Notes under the pieces: generated by a model | What the model saw: the letters and a program-made list of their open reading frames with translations, nothing else | What the model was told of the DNA's origin: nothing | The model's database searches: none | Program-made: the position numbers and the translations under genes | From: Cycas panzhihuaensis | Taxonomy: Eukaryota > Cycadophyta | DNA length: 64,000 nucleotides | Direction: 5' to 3' | NCBI GenBank assembly: GCA_023213395.1 | Contig: CM041465.1 | Span: 93,069,741-93,133,740, forward strand | In this document: piece by piece, positions 48,020 to 61,339 of the stretch | How positions within the stretch are numbered: position 1 is the stretch's first letter | Layout: every line of letters begins with the position of its first letter

Positions 48020-49290
48020 GCTTCCAAGAGATGAAACAAGAGTTTCCCAAAAAATACAAGAAGGCCCTAACATTAGGGGGGTGGTAATAGAGAAGTATCT
48101 AAGGCATAGAGAAGACTATCAAATGAAGTATTAGTAACATTGGTAGAAACTGTATGAAGCCTACAAGAGCAACTTAGGAGTTATAGAGAGGATAATGAGA
48201 GAATCCTTAGAGACCATAAAATAACACTACATAATATTCAAAGAACTAGGGATCAAGGAAGGACAAAGCATCTTCAACACATGAGGAGTAATAGAAGAAG
48301 GGGGAGGCCCTAGGAACTATCTACTTAAAGGTATGAGAGTAGGAGAAATAAAGGCATTAGCTAAGGATAACAAGCCTTTAAAATATCATCTTCTAATAGA
48401 ACATCAAGACCAAGATACAATTATGGAGAATAAGGAGAAATGAGGGATGCACTACATTATAAAATAAGGAAGATAAAGCCTCCAACTTTTGATAGAGAAA
48501 TCAGACATAAAGGAGAAGTGAAATCCTAGCTCCTAAACATCAAAAATTATTTCAACCTAAATGATTTCCATTCCAACTCAAAGGTGAGGATAATAGTTTA
48601 CAACCTAAAGGGAAAAGCATCTCTATGGTGGGATCACCATAAGAGAGTGAAGGGATTTATGGAGAGGGATCTAATATAGTCCAAGTTTCTGAAATACTTC
48701 AAACAAAAGTATTTATTAGAATAATATTATAATAATAAAATTAAGGCTTTCCATGAACTAAAGCAAGGGAAATTAATAATTGATGCTTATGAAAGAGAAT
48801 TTATGGAGTTGCTATAGTATGTATCCTACATCTAGGAAAAAAAGATGAGGATTCAAAAGTTTATGAGTGATCTAAATAAGTATATGAATTGGAGCCCAAG
48901 ACTTTAGAGGAGACAATTTACAAAGCCAAACATCATGAGGAACAATAGACAAAGCCACAATATAAACACGATTATTGGAATGGAAGGAGGCATACAAAAT
49001 TAAGGCTAATGAGGAAAGAGTTTAAACCTCAAAGACTTGATTGAGATAATAGAAATAATAATCCTCCTCTAGTTATTTAGGAATTAGTCTAAGCTAAGTA
49101 CCTCTTAATAACTTTATGTTTCCTATATTTCAATTAAATGATGAGAGATATATTAGCCTATACGAGCCCTAAAACCAACTTTTACCAACTCCTAAAAAGG
49201 AGTCTCTACTTGTTTTGTAATTAAAAGTGAATTTAAATAAGAGGCTAAAATATGTGGTAATGAATTAGTGAAAGAATATCCTAACCTATA
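48020..49290 (+). pseudogene. gypsy G gag, degenerate
   Basis: A Retrotrans_gag domain reads KIKPPTFDREIRHKGEVKS near 48475, VYNLKGKASLWWDHHKRVKG near 48600, FLKYFKQKYLLE near 48700 and FHELKQGKLIIDAYEREF near 48750. A zinc-knuckle remnant near 49237 reads CGNELVKEYP, with Tyr for the last Cys. It is a gypsy gag by its WW and KG motifs. No protease or RT follows: after 49290 the pol is missing, so the element is truncated or replaced. Confidence 0.85.
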
Positions 49291-49299
49291 CAAATAGGC

Positions 49300-50254
49300 A
49301 TAGGAGATTTGAGTTTAGAGCTACACTGATAATGTTTTTGTTTTGGGTCTCTCCTTTGCTTCTTTCAATATTTTTTTGGTTTGTTTAAAGAAAAGAAAGA
49401 TGACCATGTCATATGGTCATACACTCACAAACTAGTTTGTATGAAAAGAAAAATAATAAATAAAGATAAAAGGAATCACACCAAACTAAAAGGAAATCAC
49501 ACTTTTTTTTTCTTTTTTTAATTTCTTTTTTGAAGCAATCTTTTTCAAGAAAAATAAATAAACAATAAGATCAAAAGAGACCCTTTTCTAATTCTTTTTA
49601 ATAAGTTTTTCTTTTTAAATGGAAAAGAAATAAAAATAAACTTTGCAAAAGAAACCTTCACATAAGCCTAAATGATGAAGGTTGGAGGCACATGAAGCTT
49701 CTTTCTAGTCCTTCCTCTTGCATACATAATTTCGATGGTGTTTTCAACTTTTCAATCATGAAACAATTTCAAAAGAAGGAGACAAACCATAAAATATAAT
49801 ATACAAGGTTTACAATCCATATGCAAGCTAAAAATTCACTTGTATAACCCATGAAACATAATATGTAATATATAAAATTAACATGCAAGCTTAAATTCAC
49901 TCATATGATCCATTAAGAGCTCAAACATAAGAGTATGGAAAGAACTAACATTCATTTTAATAATGTGCAACTATAAAAATTGATAAATTCATTCCACCTC
50001 TTATAAAAGAAACAACAAGAAGGACATGTAAAGCCTGTTCTTTCTTTTCTTTTCATTTGTGTGCTCTTTTACCAAAAGAAAGAAAGAGCTGGGATAGAAA
50101 TCTTCCATTTTTTTAAAACTAATCTTTCACCAAATTTTCTTTTAAAATAGGTAAAAAAAAGGAGAAATTATAAAGATATCACAAAATCGAGACCAAAATA
50201 AGATAGATGAGAGAAAAACTCTATTAGAAAACTTGACTGTTATGGAGAATGGAA
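49300..50254. other. AT-rich spacer upstream of copia H
   Basis: No coding pattern found. It was continuous with 57639 onward before copia H inserted. Confidence 0.45.
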
Positions 50255-50259
50255 GGGAA

Positions 50260-50649
50260 TGTTAAAACTATGTAATAACATTCTCATTTCTTGTATTTCA
50301 TGTAATATTATGTTCATATTATAATATATAGATAATCCTTTATTGTAATGTAATCTCATTATATAATATAGTTGGGTCCATTGTATGTGCTGCTTAGTTG
50401 GCTAATTATATTCATGAAAATATTGATGAGTTGCCTATAAGTTAAGCCCTGTACCATGCTTTATATATTACATTAATGGTTATGCAGAAGTTCTGCCAAA
50501 ATTGAGCCTCATATGGTGACAAATTCACTCGTGTTCTCTAATATTCTATTATTCTCACATGTTTTTACTTATTTTCTATATTATTCAGATTAGTTTAGCT
50601 TGTTTTTAATCATATGCATATGATTTATAGATCATGAAGTATTTTAGCA
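50260..50649 (+). repeat. 5' LTR of copia H
   Basis: TGTTAAAACTATG start, TTTTAGCA end, 390 bases; paired with 57244-57633. 'cagaagttctgccaaaatt' and 'gcatatgatttatagatc' are shared with the 3' copy apart from few changes. Confidence 0.95.
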
Positions 50650-50661
50650 TGGTATTAGAGC
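50650..50661 (+). other. primer binding site of copia H
   Basis: TGGTATTAGAGC directly after the 5' LTR, one C-to-T step from the initiator-methionine tRNA complement; identical to the PBS of copia A. Confidence 0.93.
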
Positions 50662-52640
50662 TATTTATGCTATGATTTAGAGTTATATCTAAGAAACATT
50701 AATAAATAGAGGCCAATTCCTTCATAGCAACACCCTATTTACTCTAATTTCTTTACTTTTTCTCAAAAATTAGTGTATTTGTAGTGGATTCTAAGCTCAT
50801 TTGTAAACATATGTGATCTAGTTCTAGGTTTTTGAGAAACAATAAAGAAAAAAAGGCTTGTTTCCAAGACTCTTCAATCCTATATCTACTTATATCTATC
50901 TATTGTAGCCATATTTCTCCCTCTGGTAGCCATACAACCTCCTTTTCTGTCTTTTAGAGTTTTCTCAAAGAGATTTTAGGCTACATTAAGCTCTTCTTAC
51001 CTTTATTGGCTCACACAGCTCTCCTCCTTTCCACAGCTTTATTCTTCTCATTCTGAGCTTATTTCTTAGAAAAAATAAGTCTATTACCTCCCTCCACTTC
51101 TTGCATCCCCCATAACAAGTTGTGATCATTTGGGGCCTCAAATTACTCTTGCACCCTCATGCAAGTTACACAGAGTTGTGCGTAGGCCTTGTAGCCTTAT
51201 GACTTTATTTTTCATCAAATTTTTTATATTTTTTCAATAATTTTTAACTTAAATCAATAAAATCAAATTACATTTAATTTTTAGTTGAGATTTAGGCCTT
51301 TAGCCCCATGTTTTAGTCATATTCAATCATTATATGACCTTCTTTTTAGTTTAAAAGGAAGACTTTAAAGGAGATTTTACTATATTTGATTATTTTTATA
51401 CTTTCAAAAAGGATTAAGTTGTATTTGATATAATTTTAGGTCTATAAGCCCCTAACTACATCAACAGGTGGTCACATTTAGTCTATAAGCAATCCGTGGC
51501 TAGTTTTAAAAGGGTCTTAAGCCTATCTTCATTTGTATTTTATCATAAAAAGGTACATATACTATTTTGACAGTATCTCAGTAATTATAAGTTCATTTTA
51601 CAAACTGTCTAAACCTTTAAAAAGTAGATTCAAAGCTCTACAAATCAATTAGACTAACTCTAATTTGGAACCAATTTACTAAAGTTATAAGAGTATTTAA
51701 GTATATTTGAGCTTTTTTCTCAAATTTTAAAGGCTTATTTCAAATTTTTAGAAGTTCTTGTGCTACTTTAGGCTATGGTTAATTTTTGATCAACTATCTA
51801 ATTTTATTTTTGAAGGCTGACAAGTGCATGGTATTGGTTTTATATAGGTGTTACTTTTGGAAGGTTAATATGATTTTTTCTTATCCATAACCCATCAAAG
51901 AGCACTTTAAACCAATCTTTATCTTTTTATTTTATTTATTTTTATCTTTATTTTTATTATTATACTTAAAAAGAACCTTGTGCTTGTAAAAAAACTCATT
52001 ATAAAATTAATCTTTTCACATTAAAAAAGATAATCTCCTAATTATTTTTTATTTCTAGCCTTGCAAGGGGAATAATTAGGACCCCTAAAGTTATTACCCT
52101 ATAGATACCATTGGTATAGTCTAATTTTCTAAGAAAACTATTATCTCTAAGGTGTAATAGATGGTAGGCTGATGTGTTGACCTTTCTTATTAGACTTTGG
52201 AGACCAGACTAGACCCAGAGGGGGTGAGTGCATTAGTTTGATAAGTTCTTAAAGTTAGATTTGTCACTAGGTATAAGACTAATGTAGGTGTTTAAACAAA
52301 TAAGGAGGGTCTTAAACCTTCTTTACAACCCACATACTAAGGTATATCGATCTTTTGAGCTCATGTATTAGTATATCAAGTCCCTAGTTTACAACTTGTA
52401 GGTAGGTGCCACTAGACATGATAGTAACTAAGAACTTTCCTAGAGACCCTTGAGACTTAGAACTTTGGTTTAGTAGTCCCTTAAGTGGATTAATTCATAA
52501 GTATAAAATCCTAAAGACATAAAACAAAACAAAAAACTTTAAAAAAATGGCATCACAAATGCTACTCTCTAACATAACTAAACTAAATGGCATTAACAAC
52601 TTTATACTATAGAAAAAAATAAAGTTAAAAACTTACTTAT
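50662..52640 (+). other. leader of copia H, no gene seen
   Basis: About 2 kb with no coding pattern. Its length matches the leaders of copia A and C. Confidence 0.6.
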
Positions 52641-54240
52641 AATAAATTAATTTTGGACATATGTAAATGGAGACATACCCCTACCTATACCTATAAAATA
52701 TTCTATCTATCCTACCATCATAATTCCTCCAGATCCTATAGCCTTATCTAACTTTAAAACTAAGGATAATATTGCCCTATCTTTCCTCCACTTGGTTGTT
52801 AAAAACCAAGTGGACCAAAATATCAAAATAACCCAAACATTTCATGAAGTATAGATGAAATTTTGTGCCTTGTATAAGAGAAAGTATGAATCTAGATCCC
52901 TAACATTTAAAGCTCATCTATTTATAATGCCTTTTACTTATAATGCTATTAATCACTTAAGTAAGGTTAAAACCATTAGGATCTAACTCATAATTCTTAA
53001 TGAGCCACCTTTAGATAATGATTTAATCTCTAGCATCATAAATATCTTACCTATAGAATATAACTCTTTTGTCTCTAAACTATATGATGATTATTCTAAA
53101 ATAGACTTTATAACCTTTGAGAGGCTCTTATTACAAGAAGAGAACATACTCAATTGACTTAGGATAACATCCACATCTGAATCATCCCTTGCCTTTGTAG
53201 CTCATATTTAGGAAAGGGCAAGACTGACAATAGAGCAACTCAACAACTTAGTTAGCACTAAGATTTAGTTTAACTATTAGACTCTCTCACCATATCTCAA
53301 GAGCCATATCAACAACCAACTCAACACTAGCAATAACTAGTTGGCACATCCTCCATCAATTCATGTTAGTAGCATTAATAGTCTTAGCAATAACCATAGA
53401 ATTAACTTCAAAAGAACCACTAGAGTAGATCAAATATCACCTACCTTTACTGTGGTAAAACTAGATACCTAGGTATTGAATGTATGGGATAACAAGCTAA
53501 TTTGCAACTCTTATAAAATCAAGGAAGCCAATCATATGGGCTTAGATTTAAATAAGCTATCCCTTATTGTCAATAACCAACCCTAATATACTAATAATGA
53601 GCACCCTTATATTAATAAGGAGGACTAAGCTACCCTCAATATAGATAAGGTTATCAATAAGAAGGATCATGCCCTCCTCAAGAAGTCCCTTTCCACAATA
53701 ACGAGGCCCTATTATATAATAAGGAGGCTTATATTATTAATAGTGAGGCCCTATTCAATAATGAGGATCTTACTATCTATAAGGAGGTCTATCATTCCAA
53801 TTACAAGGCCAATTTTACCAACATAATTGGAATCTTAGATCTACTTAAGGCTAAAGACTAAAGAATAGATAGTAGTTCCCTAATATAAATCAAAGGAACT
53901 AATAAAATAATCAATAATAAGGAGGTAACATTAGAGACAATCAAGATAACTCCTCCTATAACCTATTCTTTGCAACTCTATCTTCATAACTTGATGATAA
54001 TACTTGGCTCCTTGACATAGGTACTATAAGATACATGGCCAATTCAAAAAATATGTTAGAAGAGATCCACATTATTAGTACTCAAACCATCATATTTAGT
54101 CATAATTTGACTTATAACATGACCAAAATTAGTAAGGATCTAATAGCATTAAAGGACTCAAACATTAGACACCACATCAATAATGTGTTCCTTATACCTA
54201 AAATGACGATGAACCCACTCTCTATAAACTAAATGGACAA
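52641..54240 (+). pseudogene. copia H gag and protease, degenerate
   Basis: Gag is mostly in one frame: NIALSFLHLVVKNQVDQNI near 52770, then IINILPIEYNSFVSKLYDDY near 53035 and FERLLLQEENILN near 53120. No clear CCHC knuckle could be read. A stretch with repeated 'aataaggaggc' and 'atta/ataatgagg' (53590-53800) forms a degenerate repeat in the gag-protease linker. Protease near 54000 reads NTWLLDIGTIRYMANSKNML, where the family has DTGAT-H; Thr became Ile and Ala became Thr. It continues as MTKISKDLIALKD and VFLIPKMTMNPLSIN. Confidence 0.85.
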
Positions 54241-54479
54241 GTAGAATTTAGATGTCCTCTTTATCCAAGGTATTTGTAGAATCACAAATCATGCAACAGG
54301 TAAATTAGTAGCCATAGGACATGAAGATGGTAGTTTATATAGGCTATATGGTATTCCCTTTACCACTACTTACATAAAATAAAGCCTTCTCAATGGCCAA
54401 CATAACTCAACTTGATAAGGGAAAAGATGTAATTATTGAAGATTCTCTTTGTATTTAATAACTAGGTGAATTCTTATAT

Positions 54480-55440
54480 TTAAAGGATATTATCACCTCA
54501 AATAACACCAAGAACCATTTATGGCATCAATGCCTTGGTCATTTAAATATATAAATCTTGAACCTTATGTCTAAGCTCCATATAGTATATGATTTACTAA
54601 AATTAAGAGATACTGTAGCATAGGTGAGACTTCCCTAAAGGGAAAGTAATAGAGGGAAAATTTCTCTTCTAAGAATGCATAGAGAGCCTCATAACCATCA
54701 AATTTAGTCCACTTAGATATTTATAGGCCCATATTAACTCAATCACTCAATGGAAGCATGTATTTGATCACATTCATAGATGAATTCTCAAGAAAAATGT
54801 GGGTCTACTTCTTGAGAAATAAGTACTAAACCCTAGACAAATTCAAAGAGTCCAAAGTTACTATTAAAAATGATATGACAATTAAGACTCTTAAATATAA
54901 TAATAGTCATAAGTACATCTCAAATCAATTCAATAACTTTTGTAAGAAATATAGTATCCAACATCGATTCTCAACACCTTACATACCATAGCAAAATGAT
55001 GTAGCTAGAAGGATGAATCAGACATTAGTGAATAAAGTGAAAGGCATGCTTAGTGCTATAAATCTTGTCACCAGATTTTGGACTAATGCCATGGCCACAA
55101 CTATATACCTAAACAATATAAGCCCTTAGTTATGGTTAGGAATATTACTCCTAAAGAAGCTTGGTTAGGTCAGAAACTGATGATAATACACTTGAAGATT
55201 TTTGGATGTATGAAATACAAACTTATTTCTAAAAGACAATAGAAAGAAGCTTGATGATAAGAGCCTAAAATACATCTTTCTTGGCTATGTACCTGGTTGC
55301 AAAGCCTACAAAGTATTTTAAATAGTTACGAACCAAGCTTATACAACATGGGATGTAATATTTGTAGAAGATACACAAGACTTCATTCTATCTCAACCTC
55401 ACTTTGTAGTTGTAGATTAAGTTGGTGCATCTTAAGTGAC
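54480..55440 (+). pseudogene. copia H integrase, degenerate
   Basis: LVHLDIYRPILTQSLNGS near 54706 is the block carrying the first catalytic Asp, followed by LITFIDEFSRKMWVYFLRNK. LKYNNSHKYIS near 54890 stands where the family has DNG-EY, so the second catalytic residue is Asn. TPYIP-stop-QNDVARRMNQTL near 54980 has Arg at the third acidic position. KYIFLGYVPGCKAYKVF near 55270 closes the domain. At least two of the three DDE residues are lost. Confidence 0.9.
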
Positions 55441-55719
55441 TATTAAATAAATTTTGGTTCCACTAGTACCAATCTCCTCCTACACTCTAGGTCCTTTATC
55501 AATTCTAATAACATCTACTTTAATAACATAAGTAAGCATAACTTTGCCACCAATTTTAGTTCATGATATTTAGGTGGAAGCCACTAGCATTTAGCCACCT
55601 CCTAAGCGGGTGCAACAACTTTTGAAGGATGCTTCTATACCTCCCACAACTACCAAAAGGCCTTAAAAAATAAGACACTCCATAAATTTTACCTTAATGA
55701 CATGTGTCCTTCAAATTCT

Positions 55720-57220
55720 TGAGCCTTCCATATTTGAGGAGGCAATAAAAGACCAAATATAGAAAGCATCTATCGATGAAGAAATGAATTCTATCATTAA
55801 AAATGATATTTGGGAGTTGATTGAATTGCCACCTGGGAAGAAAGCAATTGATTGTAGATGGCTATAAAAGATAGAATTCCATGTAGATAGCATTGTCAAA
55901 TGTCATAAAGTTTACCTTATAGTAAAAGGTTTCAAATAATAAGAGGGGATTGACTATGATGAGACCTTTACACTAGTCACTAACATGACCATATTCCATT
56001 TAGTTCAATCCTTAGTAGCCCAATTCAACTAACCTATTTACCAAATGGATGTGCAAAATGCTTTTCTCAATGGAGAGCTCAAAGAAGAGGTTTTCTTGAA
56101 ATAACCCCTCAACTATGTTGTTCTAAGCTAAGAACACTTAGTCTATAAGCTCAGAAAAGCCCTATATAGACTCAAACATACACCATGTACTTAGTATAGA
56201 ATCATGGATTCAATTGTTTATCCTCTGACCTAGATTTATACATTCAAGTTAGAGATAATTTGATCACAATCATTGTTCTCTATGGGGATGATCTTGTAAT
56301 CATTAACAATGACACATATGATATTACTTAGCTTTAATTAGAATTAAAACATAACTTTCAGATGATAGATCTTGGGTTGCTCCACTACTTCCTTAAAATT
56401 GAAGTTTGACAAGAACTAAGGCACATCTTCCTAACCCAAACAAAGTATGCCAATGAGCTCTTAAAAAAATTCATGATGATAGAATGTAATCTAATGCCCA
56501 TTCCTATGGAGACAGAAACCAAGCCCAACCTAGATAAATATGAAAAGCCTTTTGATCTCACTTTATACTGATAGTTAGTTGGGAGCCTCATCTATCTCAT
56601 CCACAATCATCTAGACATCTCATACATAGTAGGGATCTGTTCTAGGTATATGTCATAACCAAAAGCATCTCATTGGAAAACTACTAGTAGGATTCTCAAA
56701 TATGTCTATGGCACATATTAGTTTAGCCTTGAATATAACCAAACTGACTCCCTTATCCTGAAGGGACATACAAATGCTTATTGGGCAAGTTACTAGGATA
56801 CCTATCATTCAACTTTAGGTTATTTCTTTGATATAAACTCAACTATAATCTCATGGAGCTATAAGAAGTAGCCAAATATTTCCCTTTCATCCACTAAAGC
56901 AGAATACAAATAAGTTGTCTATGCTATAATAGAGTTGATTTGACTTAGAAAGATTCTCATTGAGCTTGGAATTCAATAATATACACATACTATCCTCTAC
57001 TATAATGATTAAAGTGTGTTGAAGATGATCAAGAATCTTGCATTCTATGCTAGAACGAAGCACATTGAGGTCTATCACCACTTCATCCATAAACATATCT
57101 AGAATAAAGAAGGTGATCTCATCTACTATCCAACTAAAGACCAAATGGTAAATATCTTCACCAAAGCACTTAGTAAACCAAAGTTTAAATGGTTTCGTCA
57201 TTACCTCAACACCTAAAGAA
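55720..57220 (+). pseudogene. copia H reverse transcriptase and RNase H, degenerate
   Basis: RT: ASIDEEMNSIIKNDIWELIE near 55770, EGIDYDETFTLVTNMT near 55947, IYQMDVQNAFLNGELKEEVF near 56036, then LYGDDLVIINND near 56279 (catalytic Asp pair kept), a frame change before it, and LVGSLIYLIHNHLDISYIV near 56577. RNase H: LSSTKAEYK near 56885, KNLAFYARTKHIEVYHHFIH near 57030 and MVNIFTKALSKPKFKWFR near 57145. The frame closes shortly before the 3' LTR; the PPT is weak (AGAAGG at about 57238-57243). Confidence 0.92.
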
Positions 57221-57243
57221 ATAAAGTTGCTATTAATAGAAGG

Positions 57244-57633
57244 TGTTAAAACTATGCAATAACATCCTCATTTCTTATATTTCATGCAATATTATATTCA
57301 TATTATAATCTTTAGGTGACCCTTTATTGTAATTTAATCTTATTGTATAATCTAGTTGAGTCCTTTGTATGTGCCACTTAGTCAGCTAATTATATTCATG
57401 AAAATATTGTTGGGTTGCCTATAAATTAAGCCCTTTACTATTGCTTTGTACATTAAATTGATGGTTATGCAGAAGCTTTGCCAAAATTTAGCCTTATTTG
57501 GTGATAAATTCACCTGTGTTCTCTGATATTCTATTATTCTCATGTGTTTTTAGTTATTTCTATAATATTCAGATTAATTTAGCTTATTTTTAATTAAATG
57601 CATATGATTTATAGATCTTAAAATATTTTAGTA
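57244..57633 (+). repeat. 3' LTR of copia H
   Basis: TGTTAAAACTATG start and TTTTAGTA end; the terminal CA has become TA. The same length as the 5' LTR. Confidence 0.95.
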
Positions 57634-57638
57634 GGGAA

Positions 57639-58874
57639 AAGCTATAAAATAATGATGAAAAGGAAAATCTCTCTTCACTATAGCTAACTCTTAGAAATTC
57701 CACAAACGACTAACTTTTTAGCCAATAATTTTCTAAGAAAATAGAAATTACAACAAGAACTAGAGCCAAGATAGAGAAGATAACATAAAGAAGGCACAAT
57801 ATAACCATCAATCCTTCAAAACATAAGCAAAGGAGTGGTAGAAAAACATTACCAAGCTTTTGATAAGAGAGTTGGAGCTCATATGAAGACTTTGCATAAG
57901 ATAAGCATTTCAACAAATCTCAGAAAAAAGAGTTTCAATAGCACTTTTAAAATCTCCAAGTCTCTTCTCTCTTGATCCTATTTTTTTCACTTCTTTTCAT
58001 GCCAAAAGATGCAATAGCTACTAGTTCTATTAAGTTTAGGGGTTTTTGGGTAAAAGAAAGGAAGATCACATGTAATCTAGGTTGTGGCATATAAAGTAAA
58101 AAAGAAAATAGCATACATAACTTAAAAAATATTTATATGTAATAAAAATGTAAATTATTATCAAAAATTGAAAAGAAAAATGACCTTATTAAAGATAATT
58201 AATTAAGAAGTGGCCTAAAAACTCTATAAATTGGTAATAAAAGTGTAAAATTAAGAGGAAAAGATTTAAAAAGAAGTGAATTAAAAGGAAAAATGGGTTG
58301 GAATAGATTAAAAAAAAAAGATTTATTGTTATAGTTTTCCATTCATTAATACATGGAACATAATAATACATACATCATCATCTAATTATAGATCATCATT
58401 AATACCAAGATTATATTTCACCAAAATCACAATAACTCTATTAAAAGCATAACATGATATTCCAAATAATTCAATCTTATTTAATAAGAAAATATACCCA
58501 TGATCAAGTAAAACAATCAACAAGATAGACAAAAATCAATCAAGGGTCAGATTTTAGTAAAACATTTGCTCCCTTCACACCTAAAGCTCTTACTTTGAGA
58601 TAGAAGTAGAATGGTGAGAGGTGGCAATGTTTCATAAGTAGAAGTCTATCAAAATTGATAGGAAAAATAATTGAGTGATAATTGTATGGATGATAGAAAT
58701 ATGAAAGAGGAATTCAACTAGTCTAAAAACTACTAAATCCAAATTAAGGATAAATCCTAAGTTTACTATAATTATAGGCTAAGAATATCACCAAAATATC
58801 CATCAAATAGATGGAGCTTAAAATCACACTAATATAAGAATGTCCATGAACTATATGGGGCTTAAAAAATAATG
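57639..58874. other. AT-rich spacer, no gene recognised
   Basis: Short minus-strand open frames are hydrophobic (Phe/Leu/Ile) because of A-rich plus-strand sequence, and show no family motif. Confidence 0.45.
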
Positions 58875-59125
58875 ATCATAGTTTAACCTTGTTAATTATG
58901 CTTTAAAAGTAAGGTTCCATGCTAGAGCATAAGGGATAGACTGTCATAGCTTATGAGCTTATTAATAGGTGACCTTTTAGAGATTAAAGGATACCATAGT
59001 TTAGACTCTTTAGTAGTTAATATTTTAGAACTTGATTATCATAATTTAAGCTCATCAACAATCATGTTTTAGAGTGCAATATTGTCATAGTTTTAGCTTG
59101 TTAGCTAATGAATTTTCAAAGTGCT
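58875..59125. repeat. degenerate minisatellite, about four to five units of 50-60 bases
   Basis: 'atcatagtttaa-ctcattaataat...tttagag' recurs in diverged form at about 58880, 58945, 58990, 59037 and 59087. A related piece is near 61270. Such units often lie in gypsy LTRs. Confidence 0.65.
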
Positions 59126-59699
59126 ATTAGTAATTGAAAATGGGGTTAAAAAAATAATAGAACACATGAAATTTGTTGAATTTAAAGCTACAAAAATCAT
59201 CATAAAAAATATTTACTTTTATATATGTAAAAGGAACCTTTATTGATGGAATAAAATGATGAAATTTCAAGTTGAAAAGGAAATCCATTGTAATTATGAT
59301 AACTAAAATTGGGCCACTTTTCTTTAATATGTATATGGTAGTTTATATTCATTCTAGAGTAAAAAAGGGTTCTAAAAAGAAAAATATAAGGGAAGTAAAG
59401 GCAAGAAGATAAACTAAGGAATATGAAGGAGTAGATAAAAAATATGTACCAATTCTATTCTCATAAACTTAAAACCATCTAAAAGCAAATAAACAATAAT
59501 AAGTTTATGCGAGTAGAAGATGGAATAATATAAACCCTCCCTAAAAGAGAGACTTATAGAATTCACATCATACTCAAGAAAGATTATATAAATATAGAAC
59601 ATTTCAAGATAAACTTGAAAGATCCATATTTATATAATTTATCTAAAAAGAAACATGTTATTTATAAAATGAAAAAGTCATTTACTTGATAAACAACTA

Positions 59700-59840
59700 G
59701 TTTCTTGAGTGTATAAGATTCCTCATTGGCTCCTTCCAAGGGAAAGGCTTTAAGGGACTTGTCCCCTACTAAGATCCTCCTTGGCCTATGATTCCCATAT
59801 GGCTCTATCTTTTCTAACACTTCATATTATCTCAAATCTA
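59700..59840 (-). other. coding-like minus-strand piece, family unknown
   Basis: The minus strand reads EVLEKIEPYGNHRPRRILVG followed by DKSLKAFPLEGANEE without a stop, in less AT-rich sequence than its surroundings. I do not recognise it; it is possibly part of a gypsy or host remnant. Confidence 0.35.
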
Positions 59841-60178
59841 TTTACTTAGCCTTCACAAGACTCATACTTCTATTTTCAAGACTTATAGTTTATACTCTTT
59901 ACAGAGTAGTAGTTTATACTCATTCTAAAGTGCGGTGACCCCATCATATATGAAATATAACCAAGATAATTGTCTAGGATAATAGAAACTAAAGTGTTAG
60001 CTTCAATAATAAGTGATCATGGGATATATTGAATGGTAATAGAAGTGAACAAGGATATCAATAATGAAGCATGGTGATACAAAGCAAGGACTTGTGAAGA
60101 GTGGATTTGATAGATGCCAACTAACTAGTAGATAATAATCTAAGAGTCTGAGTGAATGATAATAGGACCATGATAGAA

Positions 60179-60361
60179 CTAGGAAATCTTTGACAAGGTT
60201 CCTATAATAGTAGAATTCTCAACTTTATTATTGATTACTCTTTGTAGAAATAGGCTAGTAAATAAAAGGAGATTTTTTAATTGTTCATATATCACCCATG
60301 TTGTAGTAGATGATCTTGGGTTGCCTCTACTACCTCCCTTAATGAATATACTCAATGCCAT
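60179..60361 (-). pseudogene. RNase H-like fragment (gypsy additional RNase H type)
   Basis: IFIKGGSRGNPRSSTTTWVI corresponds to the F-D-G-(A/G)-S-R-G-N-P block of RVT_3-type RNase H; Lys stands for the catalytic Asp. LLLFTSLFLQRVINNKVENSTIIGTL follows the second block, where the family has N-x-A-E-Y; the Glu is kept (V-E-N). Tat-type gypsy elements carry such a domain. It lies downstream, on the same strand, of the integrase at 61340-62600, which is not the expected order, so it is probably a separate fragment. Confidence 0.6.
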
Positions 60362-61339
60362 AGGAAAGATAAGAACTAGATTTGAAGATAGAGTGATTGA
60401 TAAAGGGAAGTTATGAGAGTCAATTAGTAAGGAGTTGGTGTAAAATGATAGATAAGTAACTTCAATTGTAAGGAGAAGAGGATAATATCATAACTAGGGT
60501 AATAGTCTAATGATCAAAAGATGTTAAATAAGGTTTGATTATAACTAAGGCCATAGTGGACCCAACCTAATGAACCTAACCTATAGTAAATATAGATGGG
60601 AATGAAGCTATCACGCAACTTGCCCTAAATTACAAGACAATAGTAATAATAATATTTTTTACTTTTTTTTTTTTTTTATTGAAAAAAAATGATTTCAACT
60701 TTTTTAAAAAGAGAAAGACTACCACAATCACCTAATTATGAAATATCCCTTCTCAATACAACAAGGATTACTCCTTTTTAATGAAACCAAAGTGGAATGA
60801 AAACAACCAAACTCCTCAAAAGTTGAGCCATATGGATGGAAAAAGAAATATAAATCACGATGTCTCCAATTATAAAGGGATAGTGGTAGAATGAGCATTC
60901 ACCTTAGGAGTGTAAGTAAGGAGAACTAAGGATTATGAATGAAAAAGAGTAATAGGTGATATATGAGTAAAGAAAAAACTCAAAGGTGAAAACTAAAGAT
61001 AATAAGACCAAACAAACAAATGGCAAATTAATTGAAGATGACAAAATAAATCATATCTTATAAATAGTTATTCAGGGTAAAACTAAGGGCCAAAGTTCTC
61101 TTTTGAGTTTATAACTCAAAAGAGGAAAATAAGTAATGATAGTATACAAAATTATTGATTGAAAGACAAATTCCAATAACCAATACCTATGCATAAATAT
61201 AGGACAATAGCCTTACATGGTTGAAATAAGATTACCTTGTAAAAATAGAAGTCAAAATATTATTTAAAATAAGGTCATCTATAGTTTTAGCTCGTTAAAC
61301 AATATAACTTTTTAGAGCCATGGTTTATCCTTTTCACAA

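Larger units (their letters stand above)
50255..57638 (+). mobile_element. Ty1/copia retrotransposon H, complete in structure
   Basis: Two 390-base LTRs (50260-50649, 57244-57633), PBS, leader of 2 kb, gag, protease, integrase, RT and RNase H lie in copia order. The flanking GGGAA (50255-50259 and 57634-57638) is an exact 5-base target duplication. LTRs begin TGTTAAAACTATG and end AGCA or AGTA. By eye the LTRs differ at about one in eight positions, mostly transitions, so the insertion is old. All coding parts carry stops. Confidence 0.96.
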
